From the NCBI GenBank assembly GCA_030620915.1, contig JAUXIR010000002.1, forward strand, positions 1 to 20,471: a stretch of 20,471 bases of DNA. The letters are read 5' to 3'. Shown here piece by piece: positions 6,177 through 14,855 of the stretch (position 1 is the first letter of the stretch; the number at the start of each line of letters is the position of its first letter). The notes under the pieces were generated by a model. It was not told the DNA's origin. It did no database searches and worked only from the letters and a program-made list of their open reading frames with translations. Both the position numbers and the translations under genes were made by a program. The stretch comes from Geopsychrobacter sp. Lineage in GTDB: Bacteria > Desulfobacterota > Desulfuromonadia > Desulfuromonadales > Geopsychrobacteraceae.

Positions 6177-8252
6177 ATGCCAGCGGTTCGCCCACAAATC
6201 AGCGAGCGGGAAATGGGTCATCTGATCCCGGTTCCCCATGTGGCGGTTCAGTTACTCTGGGCCTGCCAGGGGGATATTTTTTCTCCGCAGGACCTGCATA
6301 AAATAATTCTTCAAGACAGTGCTTTCTGCGCCAAGATTCTCAATGCTGCGGTTAAGTCTTGCCCCGAACGAATCGATCCGGCCGCCCCCCTCTCCTCGGC
6401 CCTTAAGGGCCTCAGTCTTTCGGTTATTCAAAGTCTGGCCATTCAGTCTGCAAAGCGTCTAGTCGAAACCAGGTTCACTGCCGCACAGATTCAGTTCATG
6501 CGCGAGCTCTGGTTCTATTCACAGGTTGGCAGTATCACCGCAGGGTTCCTGGCAGAAGCGATCTCCTACCCGGATCCGGAAGAGGCTCAGGTGGCTGGTC
6601 TGTTGCTGAATGTCGGAATGCTGACGCTCTTTTCGAAAAACCCCAAACAGTACCTGAACGAGATCGGAAGTTCGCTGGTCTGCAAGGAGGTCAGGGAACG
6701 GGAACGGACCATTTTTGCGTCTGACCATCTCCAGGTTGCCGATGCCCTGATCTCAGGTTGGCAGTTCGAGTCGTTCATGGCCGATGCCATCAGTTTTTTG
6801 GATCTTGATATCGATCAGTGCCGCGAGTCGAGCCCGCTGATTCGGATTGTTCGCCTGTCACTGGAAATCTGCAAAAGTCCGTTTGCGCTGAACGATGAGA
6901 TTCTGTCTGTCGCCGGGAAGCTGTTCGCCTTTACAAAGGTCGATACTGAATACATTTTCAAACTGGCACAAGGACAGTATCGTAGCTTGTCGCCCTTTAG
7001 CGGGAACCAGAAAGTCTTCCTGAAAGAGTTCAACCAGGTACAGAAACGTTTGACCGCGGTGGTCTTTTCGATTGCCGATCAGGAAGCTATTCGTTCACAA
7101 CTTGCCAATTCGGACAGAATCGAAGCCTTTGTCGGAACGGCCCGTCATCTCTACCTGCAAAATTCGGCAGCGCAGGACGCGGTTTTCTTTGCTGTTGATC
7201 CACAGAACTCGCGACTCTCAGGGTTACCAGCCAGCGAACAAACGCGGCTGGTCACTGAGTTAACGACCCCCTTGAGTGCCGGGAGCCTGCTGGCAGAAGC
7301 CCTGCTGGACGGTAAAACCCGGCACTCCTTCGAGCGCGAAAATATGGTTTTTTCGGCCTTCGACCGACAGCTGATCAGGCTCTGTAAGGGCCGGGGGATT
7401 GTCTGCATCCCTTTGCTGGAGAAGGGAGAGTTGCTCGGAGGCATCGCTCTTGGAATTGAAAACGCGTCTGAAGCCCAATCCTTTACCACACCCCAGATGC
7501 AACTGCTCAACGGCTCGATTGCCAAGGCATTGGCGGCCTTAACAACGGCTCAGACTGAGTTGCCTAAGGCTGAGTTTGCCTGCGCTGAAGCCGATCTGAT
7601 CCCTAAATTGGTTCATGAAGTCAGCAATCCGCTGACGATTATCAATAACTATATAAGCGTGGTCGGCACCCTGTTGGAAGGGAGCGGAAATGGAGAGATC
7701 CTTCCGGCAATCGAGAACGAGATCAAACGGATCGGTGAAATCTTAAACTATTACACCGAGCTGAAAGACACGCCGCAACCGCCGGATGCGGAGATTGCCC
7801 TCAATGAGTTAATTCTTTCCGTGGTTGAAAGCCTGAGACTGACCTTTTTTACGCCAAAAGAAATCGAAATCCAAACCGATTTCGATCCCTCGCTCCGCTG
7901 CGTCAAAACCAAGTCGGTGGCGGTCAAACAGATCATGGTCAATCTGTTGAAGAATGCTGCCGAGGCGCTGGATAAAGGCGGCCGGATATCGCTGACAACC
8001 CGCGAACAGAGGAGATCGGACGGTCGGCATACTGTCGATATCGGTGTCCGGGATAACGGACCGGGGATCGACAAGCAGATTCAGCAGCGGCTCTTCTCCC
8101 CTGTGTCCAGCACCAAGGGTGGGAAACATGTCGGGCTCGGCCTGAATATCGTCAAGGGGATGGTTGATGATATCGGCGCGAAAATCAGTTGTCACAGTTC
8201 GGCAGAGTTCGGGACCAGTTTCAATCTTGTAATCCCCATAATTGATGAATGA
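6177..8252 (+). CDS. HDOD-GAF-like sensor histidine kinase, soluble
   Basis: The start at 6177 has AAGG 6 nt upstream; the longer frame from ATG 6069 has no ribosome site and would include part of a hairpin. The 691-residue protein has an HDOD domain (about 10-215, opening with LIPVPHVAVQLL and IILQDSAFCAKILNAA), a GAF-like region (about 290-455), and a histidine kinase core. The H-box is KLVHEVSNPLTIINNY with phosphoacceptor H480. The N-box is NLLKNAAEAL (N589, N593), G1 is DNGPGID (from D626) and G2 is GLGLNIVKG; all are intact. There are no membrane spans, so the signal is cytoplasmic. It lies 42 bp upstream of the response regulator, its likely partner. HDOD domains act as protein-interaction or regulatory modules; the ligand is unknown. 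Confidence 0.92.
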   Translation: MPAVRPQISEREMGHLIPVPHVAVQLLWACQGDIFSPQDLHKIILQDSAFCAKILNAAVKSCPERIDPAAPLSSALKGLSLSVIQSLAIQSAKRLVETRFTAAQIQFMRELWFYSQVGSITAGFLAEAISYPDPEEAQVAGLLLNVGMLTLFSKNPKQYLNEIGSSLVCKEVRERERTIFASDHLQVADALISGWQFESFMADAISFLDLDIDQCRESSPLIRIVRLSLEICKSPFALNDEILSVAGKLFAFTKVDTEYIFKLAQGQYRSLSPFSGNQKVFLKEFNQVQKRLTAVVFSIADQEAIRSQLANSDRIEAFVGTARHLYLQNSAAQDAVFFAVDPQNSRLSGLPASEQTRLVTELTTPLSAGSLLAEALLDGKTRHSFERENMVFSAFDRQLIRLCKGRGIVCIPLLEKGELLGGIALGIENASEAQSFTTPQMQLLNGSIAKALAALTTAQTELPKAEFACAEADLIPKLVHEVSNPLTIINNYISVVGTLLEGSGNGEILPAIENEIKRIGEILNYYTELKDTPQPPDAEIALNELILSVVESLRLTFFTPKEIEIQTDFDPSLRCVKTKSVAVKQIMVNLLKNAAEALDKGGRISLTTREQRRSDGRHTVDIGVRDNGPGIDKQIQQRLFSPVSSTKGGKHVGLGLNIVKGMVDDIGAKISCHSSAEFGTSFNLVIPIIDE

Positions 8253-8294
8253 TCTCCTTTTTATCCATTTTAGTCATTAAGGCGGAATGTTGTT

Positions 8295-10481
8295 ATGAAT
8301 GAAATCTTGGCAGATGTCCCGGAGATGAAGAAAAAACCGAAAATCCTGATCGTGGACGATGATGCTGCGATGCTGACCAGCCTTCGCATGCTGCTTCAAC
8401 TGAATGGTCATGACGCAGAGCCCGCCCAGGGCGGCGAGAAAGCCATCGAGCGATTAACGGCTGCCGACTATGACCTGATGCTGCTCGATCTGCAGATGCC
8501 CGGTGTCGGTGGTCACGAGGTGCTGCAGCATGTCAGGAGCAAAGGACTCGGCATCAAGGTGATCGTGGTCAGTGGCGAGACCTCCTTTTCTGCGGTGAAA
8601 GATGCCCTGACCGAAGGAGCATACGATTTCGTGCGTAAGCCCTATGATGCCGGCGAACTCCTGACGACCATCAACAATGGCCTGCAGAGTCGTGAACTGG
8701 AACGACAGCGCAAAGCCTTGGAAGATGCCCTGGAAGAATCGGAGAAACTGCACCGCTACATCGTCAACAACTCACCCGACATCGTTTATGTACTGGATAA
8801 CGAGGGTCGCTTCACCTTTATCAATGACCGCACCGAAAATCTGCTCGGTTATAAACGTGAGGAACTGCTCGGACAGCACTTCTCGATGCTGATCCATGAG
8901 GATGATCTGGTCGTAGCCAACTACGTCTTCAACGAGCGACGCACTGGTGCACGGGCCTGCAAGGATGTCGAGCTGCGCCTGAATATCAACGATGAAGCGA
9001 AGACGGTCCGCTATTTCGATACGCACGTTTTGCCGATTGAGCTGCATTCGGTGGGGATGTACAACCCCAAGGGCCTGGATGGCAACAGCGAGTTCATCGG
9101 CACTTACGGCTGTGCCAGGGATATAACCGACCGCAAGCGCAACGAAGAGTTGATCAACTACCAGGCCTTTCACGATCTGTTAACCGGCCTGCCAAACCGC
9201 GCCCTGTTTGAGGACCGCCTCAAATTGGCGATTGCCCATGCCCGGCGCGGCAAGGAATGTCTGGCGGTCATCTACCTGGATGTGGATCGCTTCAAACTGG
9301 TCAACGACTCGCTGGGCCATGCCATGGGCGACAAACTGCTGCAGATCTTCGCCGAACGGATTCTGGGATGCCTGCGCGCCGAGGACACCCTGGCGCGTTT
9401 CGGCGGCGACGAGTTTACCCTGCTGTTGCCGCAGATCAGTAAACAAGAGAATGCCGGCGCGGTTGCCAAAAAAATCCTCGAAAGCCTCAGGCTTCCTATC
9501 CATATCGACAATCAGGAGATATTCACCAGTGCCAGCATCGGGATCGCCATGTTTCCACAGAGTGGTGAAACGGTCGAAACCCTGGTCAAGAGTGCCGATA
9601 TCGCCATGTACCACGTCAAGTCAAACGGCAAAGACGCTCACCAGTTCTTCAACGAGGAGATGAACAATTCCTACACCTGTCACCTGGCGGTGGAAAGGGA
9701 TATGCACCGTGCTCTCGAACACAAACAGTTTGAAGTTTTCTTCCAGCCGAAAGTCAATCCGAACAGCTGTCAGATCGTCGGGATGGAGGCCCTGATTCGC
9801 TGGCATCACCCCGAAAAGAAGCTGGTGTTACCCAACGATTTCATCCCCATAGCGGAACAGACCAAGCTGATCATCCCGATCGGCGACTGGATGTTCCACG
9901 CAACCTGCAAAGAGATCTGTCGCTGGCGCGAACAGGGATTTCCCAAAATCAAGGTCTCAATCAATATTTCGGCAATTCAGATCGAACAGGAAGATTTCGT
10001 CAAGAAGATCATCGATACCCTGGACGATTTCAATCTTAGCGGGGATTATATCGAGCTCGAAATCACCGAGTACGGGCTGATGAAGAATCGTGAAAATGCC
10101 GCACAAAAGCTGCGGCGCTTGAGTGCACGGGGCATCAGCATCGCGATCGATGATTTCGGCACAGGCTATTCATCCTTGAGCTATCTGCAGGATTTCCCCG
10201 TCAACACCCTCAAGATCGATCGCTCGTTCGTCAAGGATATCGAATCCGAGACCAAGGAGACCTGCATTGTCGACGCCATCGCCGCCATGGCCAAGGGGTT
10301 GAAACTGCATATGGTCGCTGAAGGCGTCGAAACGGTTGCGCAGTTGAACTACATTAAAAATCTGGGTTGCGTTGAGATTCAGGGATTCCTGTTCGGTAAG
10401 CCGCAGTCGGCCCAGACGACATTCGATCTGATGCGTCAACGGGCGGATGGGAAATTGGAGAGCTGTCTCTATTATGGGTAG
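8295..10481 (+). CDS. Response regulator with REC-PAS-GGDEF-EAL domains (c-di-GMP turnover)
   Basis: This 728-residue protein has a REC domain (about 15-130; acidic pocket D21-D23, phosphoacceptor D65, K115). A PAS domain follows (about 152-282), then GGDEF (about 290-455; motif GGDEF at 370-374) and EAL (about 465-715; EAL at 498-500). An inhibitory I-site RAED lies at 361-364, five residues before the GGDEF. The EAL part keeps ITE, DDFGTGYSSLSYL, KIDRSF and the VAEGVET segment. Both cyclase and phosphodiesterase sites therefore look intact, which is less common than one being degenerate. The preceding histidine kinase most likely phosphorylates D65. The start has AAGGCGG upstream at loose spacing. 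The direction of net c-di-GMP change cannot be told from sequence. Confidence 0.96.
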   Translation: MNEILADVPEMKKKPKILIVDDDAAMLTSLRMLLQLNGHDAEPAQGGEKAIERLTAADYDLMLLDLQMPGVGGHEVLQHVRSKGLGIKVIVVSGETSFSAVKDALTEGAYDFVRKPYDAGELLTTINNGLQSRELERQRKALEDALEESEKLHRYIVNNSPDIVYVLDNEGRFTFINDRTENLLGYKREELLGQHFSMLIHEDDLVVANYVFNERRTGARACKDVELRLNINDEAKTVRYFDTHVLPIELHSVGMYNPKGLDGNSEFIGTYGCARDITDRKRNEELINYQAFHDLLTGLPNRALFEDRLKLAIAHARRGKECLAVIYLDVDRFKLVNDSLGHAMGDKLLQIFAERILGCLRAEDTLARFGGDEFTLLLPQISKQENAGAVAKKILESLRLPIHIDNQEIFTSASIGIAMFPQSGETVETLVKSADIAMYHVKSNGKDAHQFFNEEMNNSYTCHLAVERDMHRALEHKQFEVFFQPKVNPNSCQIVGMEALIRWHHPEKKLVLPNDFIPIAEQTKLIIPIGDWMFHATCKEICRWREQGFPKIKVSINISAIQIEQEDFVKKIIDTLDDFNLSGDYIELEITEYGLMKNRENAAQKLRRLSARGISIAIDDFGTGYSSLSYLQDFPVNTLKIDRSFVKDIESETKETCIVDAIAAMAKGLKLHMVAEGVETVAQLNYIKNLGCVEIQGFLFGKPQSAQTTFDLMRQRADGKLESCLYYG

Positions 10482-10500
10482 GGAGCTCCGGCGCCACCCG

Positions 10501-10620
10501 CTAAACCGTTTGTCTGATTCCGGACAGCCCCTGAGCCATCAGGGTCACAGTGTCAAAGAGAAACGCCTCAACTGCACCTGATTTCGCCATCAAGCAACTA
10601 CGCAAGCGGTCAAAACTCAT
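10501..10620 (-). CDS. Possible 39-aa ORF (doubtful)
   Basis: A minus-strand frame from the ATG at 10620 to the TAG at 10501 encodes 39 residues ending LFDTVTLMAQGLSGIRQTV, an amphipathic, protein-like stretch. No properly spaced Shine-Dalgarno is seen; GGAGG is about 19 nt away. A 6-bp hairpin, CCCTGA-GCCA-TCAGGG (10529-10544), lies inside it and may instead be part of the 3' end of the preceding plus-strand gene. The rest of this 277-bp gap holds only the promoter at 10714. Probably not a gene. Confidence 0.15.
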   Translation of the reverse strand: MSFDRLRSCLMAKSGAVEAFLFDTVTLMAQGLSGIRQTV

Positions 10621-10713
10621 CTCTCAGCATCTCCCTCCATCCAGAGTACACTGCCCTGACAGGCTACCTGATCATAGCAAAAGGGATACTACCCTCCAGA
10701 ATTCCGTGAATCC

Positions 10714-10722
10714 TGATATAAT
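10714..10722 (+). promoter_or_regulatory. Extended -10 promoter for the pcm operon
   Basis: TGATATAAT is an exact match to the extended -10 form TGnTATAAT. The -35 region is poor, as is usual for this class. It lies 37 bp before the pcm ATG, so the leader would be short, with a strong GAGGAGGTGG ribosome site between. Constitutive sigma-70-type transcription is inferred. Confidence 0.55.
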
Positions 10723-10758
10723 TTTGACATCTTCTAGGTAGCGCGAGGAGGTGGAGCC

Positions 10759-11478
10759 ATGCGAATTCAATGCGAATTTATAGCCGCGATCCTCATCTTT
10801 TCATTCTTCTGCTTCCCCCTTTCACCAACCGTCTCAGCGGCCGCTGATGAGCGGGCCAGGGAACGCCATGCCATGGTGAAGGAACAGATCGCCGCACGCG
10901 GCGTGACAGACCCGGTCACCCTGAAGGCGCTGCAACAGGTGCCGCGCCATCGGTTCGTCCCCGCCGCACAGTCCCGCTATGCCTATGAGGATCGCCCGCT
11001 GCCGATCGGCCAGGGGCAGACCATTTCACAGCCGTTCATCGTCGGCTACATGACCGAGATCATCCACCCCGGTCCGGGCAAGAAGATCCTGGAGATCGGA
11101 ACCGGCTCCGGTTACCAGGCGGCGGTACTGGCGGCTACCGGGGCGCAGGTCTACACCATCGAAATCATCCCGGAGCTGGCCGCCTCGGCCGCGGCCCGCT
11201 TGCAGCAACTCGGCTACCGCAAGCTGATGGCCAAGACCGCCGACGGTTATTATGGCTGGGCCGAACATGCCCCGTTTGACGCCATCGTCGTGACCGCCGC
11301 TACCGAGTTCGTGCCGCCACCGCTGATCGAGCAGCTTGCCGACGGTGGGCTGATGGTAATCCCGGTCGGCACCCCTTACTTCGTGCAAACCCTGCTGCTG
11401 ATCCAGCGGCAGGGCGAAACCACCAGCTCCACCAATCTGATGCCGGTGCGCTTCGTTCCATTTAAGAGGGCCGAATGA
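10759..11478 (+). CDS. pcm: Protein-L-isoaspartate O-methyltransferase with signal peptide
   Basis: Pcm uses SAM to methylate isoaspartyl residues in damaged proteins, starting their repair. The core is complete: VPRHRFVP (61-68), the PIGQGQTISQPF substrate/SAM segment (82-93), motif I ILEIGTGSGYQAAVLA (110-125), and a C-terminal GGLMVIPVG region. Unlike the usual cytoplasmic enzyme of about 210 residues, this one begins with a hydrophobic segment (about 7-24) ending TVSAAAD, a typical Sec signal with cleavage near residue 27. The first ATG has a strong GAGGAGGTGG site, so the export signal is probably real; an internal Met39 could give a cytoplasmic form. Its stop overlaps the next gene's start. 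SAM supply outside the cytoplasm is unexplained. Confidence 0.92.
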   Translation: MRIQCEFIAAILIFSFFCFPLSPTVSAAADERARERHAMVKEQIAARGVTDPVTLKALQQVPRHRFVPAAQSRYAYEDRPLPIGQGQTISQPFIVGYMTEIIHPGPGKKILEIGTGSGYQAAVLAATGAQVYTIEIIPELAASAAARLQQLGYRKLMAKTADGYYGWAEHAPFDAIVVTAATEFVPPPLIEQLADGGLMVIPVGTPYFVQTLLLIQRQGETTSSTNLMPVRFVPFKRAE

Positions 11479-13850
11479 ACAGGGCTGCGCCCTGCAACCG
11501 GCGGCACCTGGCGCTGGCGCTGGTCTCCGCCGCCCTGCTCGCCTTTCAGCTTGCCCTGCTGCAGCTGCTGGCGACCAGCCAGTGGCATCATTTTGCCTAC
11601 TTCGTCATCTCAATCGCCATGCTCGGCTTCGGCGCCGCCGGCAGCCTGCTTTCATTGGCCCGCGACTGGTTGCTGGCCCGACAGGAGCCGCTGCTGCCAC
11701 TGCTGCTCTGCGGTTGCGCGATAACCCTGACGGCCCCACTGGGGGTGGCGCAGCTGCTGTTTGGCGGCTTCGATTCATTTTTACTCTTCGTCGATGCTGG
11801 CGAATCGCTGCGGCTGGCGGCTGTTGCCTTATTACTGATGCTGCCGTTTGCGCTCGGGGCGTTGGCGATCGGCCTGGTCTTCATTGCCGAAACGGAACGG
11901 ATCGGCAGCTACTACTTCGCCAACCTGCTCGGCTCCGGGCTCGGCAGCATCCTCGGTCTGGTCGGCCTGGCCTGGTTGCTGCCGCACCGCCTACCACCAC
12001 TTTTAGCCCTGCTGGCGCTGGCGGCCGCGGCATTGTTGCTGCAGCGGCAGCGCCTGGTGCAGGGGGCACTGCTCGGCGGATTGCTGCTGGTCGGATTCGT
12101 GCTGTTCAGGCCGCCACAGCCGGTGCTGTCGCAGTACAAGGATTTGCGCCGGGCACTGGAACTGCCGGCGGCCGAAACCCTGGTCCAGCGGTCAGCGGCC
12201 TCAGGGCAGGTGCAGGTGGTTCAATCACCGGCCTTGCGTAGCGCCAGCGGTCTCAGCCTCAACTGGCACGGGCAGGTGCCGAGCAGACCGGTGGTCTTTG
12301 TCAACGGCGATCACTTCGGTGCCCTGCCGTCCGGACCAAGCAGCGCTGAGCTGCGCGATGCGACGACCCTTGGCCTTCCCTATGCCCTGCGCGTGCCGCG
12401 CAAGGTCCTGGTGCTCAATGCCGCGACCGGGCTTGACGTGGCCCAGGCTCTCGGTAACGGTGCGGCATTGGTGACCGCCGTCGAACCGCAGGGGGCGGTG
12501 ACCGAAACCCTGCGCAACATCGACCCGCACAAATTCGGGGCGCTGCTCGACGATGCCCGGGTCGACTGGCACAGCATTGCGGCGCGCACCTGGCTGGCCC
12601 GCGACCGCGACAGCTACGACCTGGTCATTCTGCCGACCCTCGGCAGCTTCGGCGGCAGTGCCGGACTCTTCGCCCTGCACGAACAGCCGCTGTTGACCCG
12701 CGAGGCGCTGAAGCAGGCCTGGCAGCGTCTGCAACCGCAGGGGATGCTGGCGATGACCGTCTGGGTCGATTACCCGGTGCGGGCACCGCTGCGCCTCCTT
12801 GCCACCCTGGTCGAAACCCTGCTTGAGGAGGGGATCGCCGCTCCGGCTGAACGGATCATCGCCGTGCGCGGCTGGGGGACGCTGACCTTCTGCGTGCTGC
12901 GCTCGAAACCGAGTGCGGCCCTGCTGGCCGGGGCGCGCCGCTTTGCCAACCACTGGGGATTCGACCCGATCCTGCTACCCGATCTCGAGCCTCAAGAACG
13001 CCAGCGTTACCATCATTTGCAGGATGATAGACTGTTTGAACTGTTCGATGGCCTGCTGGGACCCGAGCGCGTGAAGCTCTACCATGATTATCCGTTCCGC
13101 ATCGCCCCGGTCAACGATGACCGGCCGTTCTTCTCGCAGTTTTTGCGCTGGGGACGCCTGGCCGAGCTGATCAGCCTCTACGGCCAGCGAACCATGCCGT
13201 TTCTCGAAATCGGCATGCTGGTCGCCGCCCTGGCGGCACTGGTGCTGTCGTTGCTGGCTGCGCTGCTGATCCTGCTGCCGCTGCTGCGGCTGCCGGGGGG
13301 AGGCGGGCGCCGCATGACGTTGCTCTATTTCGGCGGGCTGGGGATCGGCTACATGTGGGTGGAGCTGGCGCTGATTCACCGCTTCGTGCTCTATCTCGGC
13401 CAGCCGATCTATGCGGCGGCGCTGGTGGTCGGCGTGCTGCTGGTCGGTTCAGGCGTCGGCAGCGCGCTGAGCGGAGGTCTGGACGAGTGCAAGCCCGGGC
13501 GCTGGGCCGGCACTGTCGCCGGCACCCTTGTCCTGGTGGCCCTGCTGCTCGGACCGCTGCTACAGGCGACCCTGCAGTTTCCCCTCCCGGCGCGGGTTGT
13601 CATAGCGGTACTGCTGCTGACGCCGCTGGCGATGCTGATGGGGACCCCCTTCCCCCTCGGCCTGCGCCGGCTCGGTCAATTGCGGCCGCAGGAGGTTGCC
13701 TGGGCCTGGGCGATCAACGGCTGTTTGTCGGTGGTGAGCGCAGCGCTGGCAACCCTGGTGGCGGTTGAGGTCGGGTTCAGTCTGTTGCTGCTGCTTGCCG
13801 CTGTGGCTTACCTGTTGCCGGCAACGGCGCGGCTGGGGATGCCGTCCTGA
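11475..13850 (+). CDS. Polytopic membrane protein with SpeE-like (spermidine synthase-fold) domain
   Basis: The 791-residue protein starts ATGA-overlapped with pcm. The N-terminal third (about 12-205) has roughly six membrane spans. The middle (about 220-565) resembles a spermidine synthase/methyltransferase fold and ends with the family mark NDDRPFFSQF (from 547). The C-terminal third (about 573-785) has about six more spans, with TPFPLGLRRL and WAWAINGCLSVVSA, as in SpeE-fused membrane proteins. The expected glycine-rich SAM-binding motif is replaced by VLVLNAATGLDVAQAL, so true aminopropyltransferase activity is doubtful. Leu/Ala-rich and more GC-rich than most of the window. Coupling to the exported Pcm suggests a joint envelope role, possibly substrate or SAM handling; this is inference. 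Confidence 0.85.
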   Translation: MNRAAPCNRRHLALALVSAALLAFQLALLQLLATSQWHHFAYFVISIAMLGFGAAGSLLSLARDWLLARQEPLLPLLLCGCAITLTAPLGVAQLLFGGFDSFLLFVDAGESLRLAAVALLLMLPFALGALAIGLVFIAETERIGSYYFANLLGSGLGSILGLVGLAWLLPHRLPPLLALLALAAAALLLQRQRLVQGALLGGLLLVGFVLFRPPQPVLSQYKDLRRALELPAAETLVQRSAASGQVQVVQSPALRSASGLSLNWHGQVPSRPVVFVNGDHFGALPSGPSSAELRDATTLGLPYALRVPRKVLVLNAATGLDVAQALGNGAALVTAVEPQGAVTETLRNIDPHKFGALLDDARVDWHSIAARTWLARDRDSYDLVILPTLGSFGGSAGLFALHEQPLLTREALKQAWQRLQPQGMLAMTVWVDYPVRAPLRLLATLVETLLEEGIAAPAERIIAVRGWGTLTFCVLRSKPSAALLAGARRFANHWGFDPILLPDLEPQERQRYHHLQDDRLFELFDGLLGPERVKLYHDYPFRIAPVNDDRPFFSQFLRWGRLAELISLYGQRTMPFLEIGMLVAALAALVLSLLAALLILLPLLRLPGGGGRRMTLLYFGGLGIGYMWVELALIHRFVLYLGQPIYAAALVVGVLLVGSGVGSALSGGLDECKPGRWAGTVAGTLVLVALLLGPLLQATLQFPLPARVVIAVLLLTPLAMLMGTPFPLGLRRLGQLRPQEVAWAWAINGCLSVVSAALATLVAVEVGFSLLLLLAAVAYLLPATARLGMPS

Positions 13851-14192
13851 AGAGCTGGTGCACTTCCCCCTCGACTACCGGCGGCTGTAATTTCAGCACC
13901 ATGAGCGTATAATTAAGATAGAGGGGGGAAATATTCGGAGGGAAGGAGGCAGCCTATCGAAACAGAAACAGGAAATACGCGACAATGTTCGAAGATTCGG
14001 GCGGGTGCAAGCCGCCGGATATACCTGTGAACAGGAAAATTCCATAGTATAGAAAGAAGGCCCGGCCAATATGTGGCGGGCCTTACACGTTGCCACAGAG
14101 AAAAGCGGAAAAACCCGGCGGGGAGAATCTCGCTGAAATCCTCCTGACCTGCTTTGTGGCGTATATCTGTTGATCCCCTCCCCTGCCCTCTC
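13851..14192. other. 342-bp gap: possible small RNA with promoter, hairpins and terminator
   Basis: No convincing gene is seen. A plus-strand TATAAT stands at 13908-13913 without a good -35. About 20 bp on comes a purine-rich run (GAGGGGGG, GGAGGGAAGGAGG), then short hairpins (GGCGG-GTGCAAG-CCGCC; CCTGT-GA-ACAGG), then the strong hairpin at 14057-14084. This layout could be a small RNA of about 160 nt on the plus strand. Nothing recognisable lies in 14085-14192. Confidence 0.3.
14057..14084 (-). terminator. Terminator hairpin, mainly for the minus-strand hemolysin III gene
   Basis: AAGGCCCG (14057-14064) pairs with CGGGCCTT (14077-14084), with an inner CCA/TGG stem and one bulged G. On the minus strand it is followed by CTTTCT, giving a modest T tract. 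On the plus strand no T run follows. It lies about 110 bp beyond the hemolysin III stop. Confidence 0.6.
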
Positions 14193-14855
14193 TCAAACCG
14201 GCACCACGTAACGGTACACCGCCCAGAAATGGCAACCGCTGCCAGCCAACACGAACAGATGCCAGATGCTGTGATTGTAGGGGATCTTGTCGATGGCGTA
14301 GAAGAACACCCCCAGCGTGTAAATCAGCCCGCCGGCCACCAGCCACCAGAACCCCGCCAACGGCAGCACCGCGAGCAGCGGCTTGAGCACCACCACCACC
14401 AGCCAGCCCATGGCGAGATAGATAACCGGCCCCAGCACCAGCAGCCGGTGGGTCAGAAAAACCTTGAGCAAGGAGCCGGCCGCCGCCAAGCCCCAGACCA
14501 CGCCGAACAGCGACCAGCCCCAGGCGCCGCGCAGCAGCACCAGGGCAAAGGGGGTATAGGTGCCGGCGATCAGCAGGTAGATGCCGATGTGGTCGAGGAT
14601 CCGCAGCAGGTATTTGAGTCGCGGGCGCTGGATGCTGTGGTAGAGGGTGGAGATGCTGTAGAAGAGCAGCAGGGTCGCGCCGTAGATGCTGCAGCTGAGG
14701 ATTCGCCAGGGATCGCCCTGTTGCGCGGTGGCCACCACCAGCAGCACCAGCCCGGCGAGGCTGAGCAAGGCTCCCAGCCCGCAAGAGAGGCTGTTGGCCA
14801 GCTCCTCGCCGCGACTGTAGGGATAGAGGCGCTGTCGGAGTTCGTCTTTGTGCAT
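14193..14855 (-). CDS. Hemolysin III / PAQR-family membrane protein (YqfA-like)
   Basis: This 220-residue inner-membrane protein has seven predicted spans. Family marks are YSRGEELANSLSCGLGALL near the N-terminus, the STLYHSI motif (about 69-75), LRILDHIGIYLLIAGTYTPF, and a C-terminal SIWHLFVLAGSGCHFWAVY. The conserved Ser/His/Asp set (S in STLYH, its H, the D of LDH, and the late H residues of the WHLF and CHFW segments) is the proposed metal-dependent hydrolase site of the PAQR group. Despite the name, most bacterial members are not proven hemolysins; roles in membrane lipid homeostasis have been suggested. The start has AAAGG close upstream. It is transcribed away from hyuA and looks monocistronic, ending at the hairpin at 14057-14084. 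Confidence 0.93.
   Translation of the reverse strand: MHKDELRQRLYPYSRGEELANSLSCGLGALLSLAGLVLLVVATAQQGDPWRILSCSIYGATLLLFYSISTLYHSIQRPRLKYLLRILDHIGIYLLIAGTYTPFALVLLRGAWGWSLFGVVWGLAAAGSLLKVFLTHRLLVLGPVIYLAMGWLVVVVLKPLLAVLPLAGFWWLVAGGLIYTLGVFFYAIDKIPYNHSIWHLFVLAGSGCHFWAVYRYVVPV

Noticed and set aside
5769..6180. c-di-GMP (GEMM) riboswitch before the c-di-GMP operon
   Set aside because: The expected GGGACGCAAAGCC-type core and tetraloop receptor arrangement were not found by eye.
10550..10741. 63-codon plus-strand frame before pcm
   Set aside because: No ribosome site, unusual composition, and it runs through the extended -10 promoter.
12225..12953. 242-codon minus-strand frame inside the SpeE-like gene
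   Set aside because: Antisense shadow in GC-rich DNA with no recognisable domain.
13893..14096. 67-codon minus-strand frame in the 342-bp gap
   Set aside because: It crosses the terminator hairpin and shows no ribosome site or protein-like pattern.
14083..14784. 233-codon minus-strand frame over the hemolysin III gene
   Set aside because: Its sequence is low in complexity (Arg/Ala/Gly/Pro-rich), while the other minus-strand frame gives a full hemolysin III protein.
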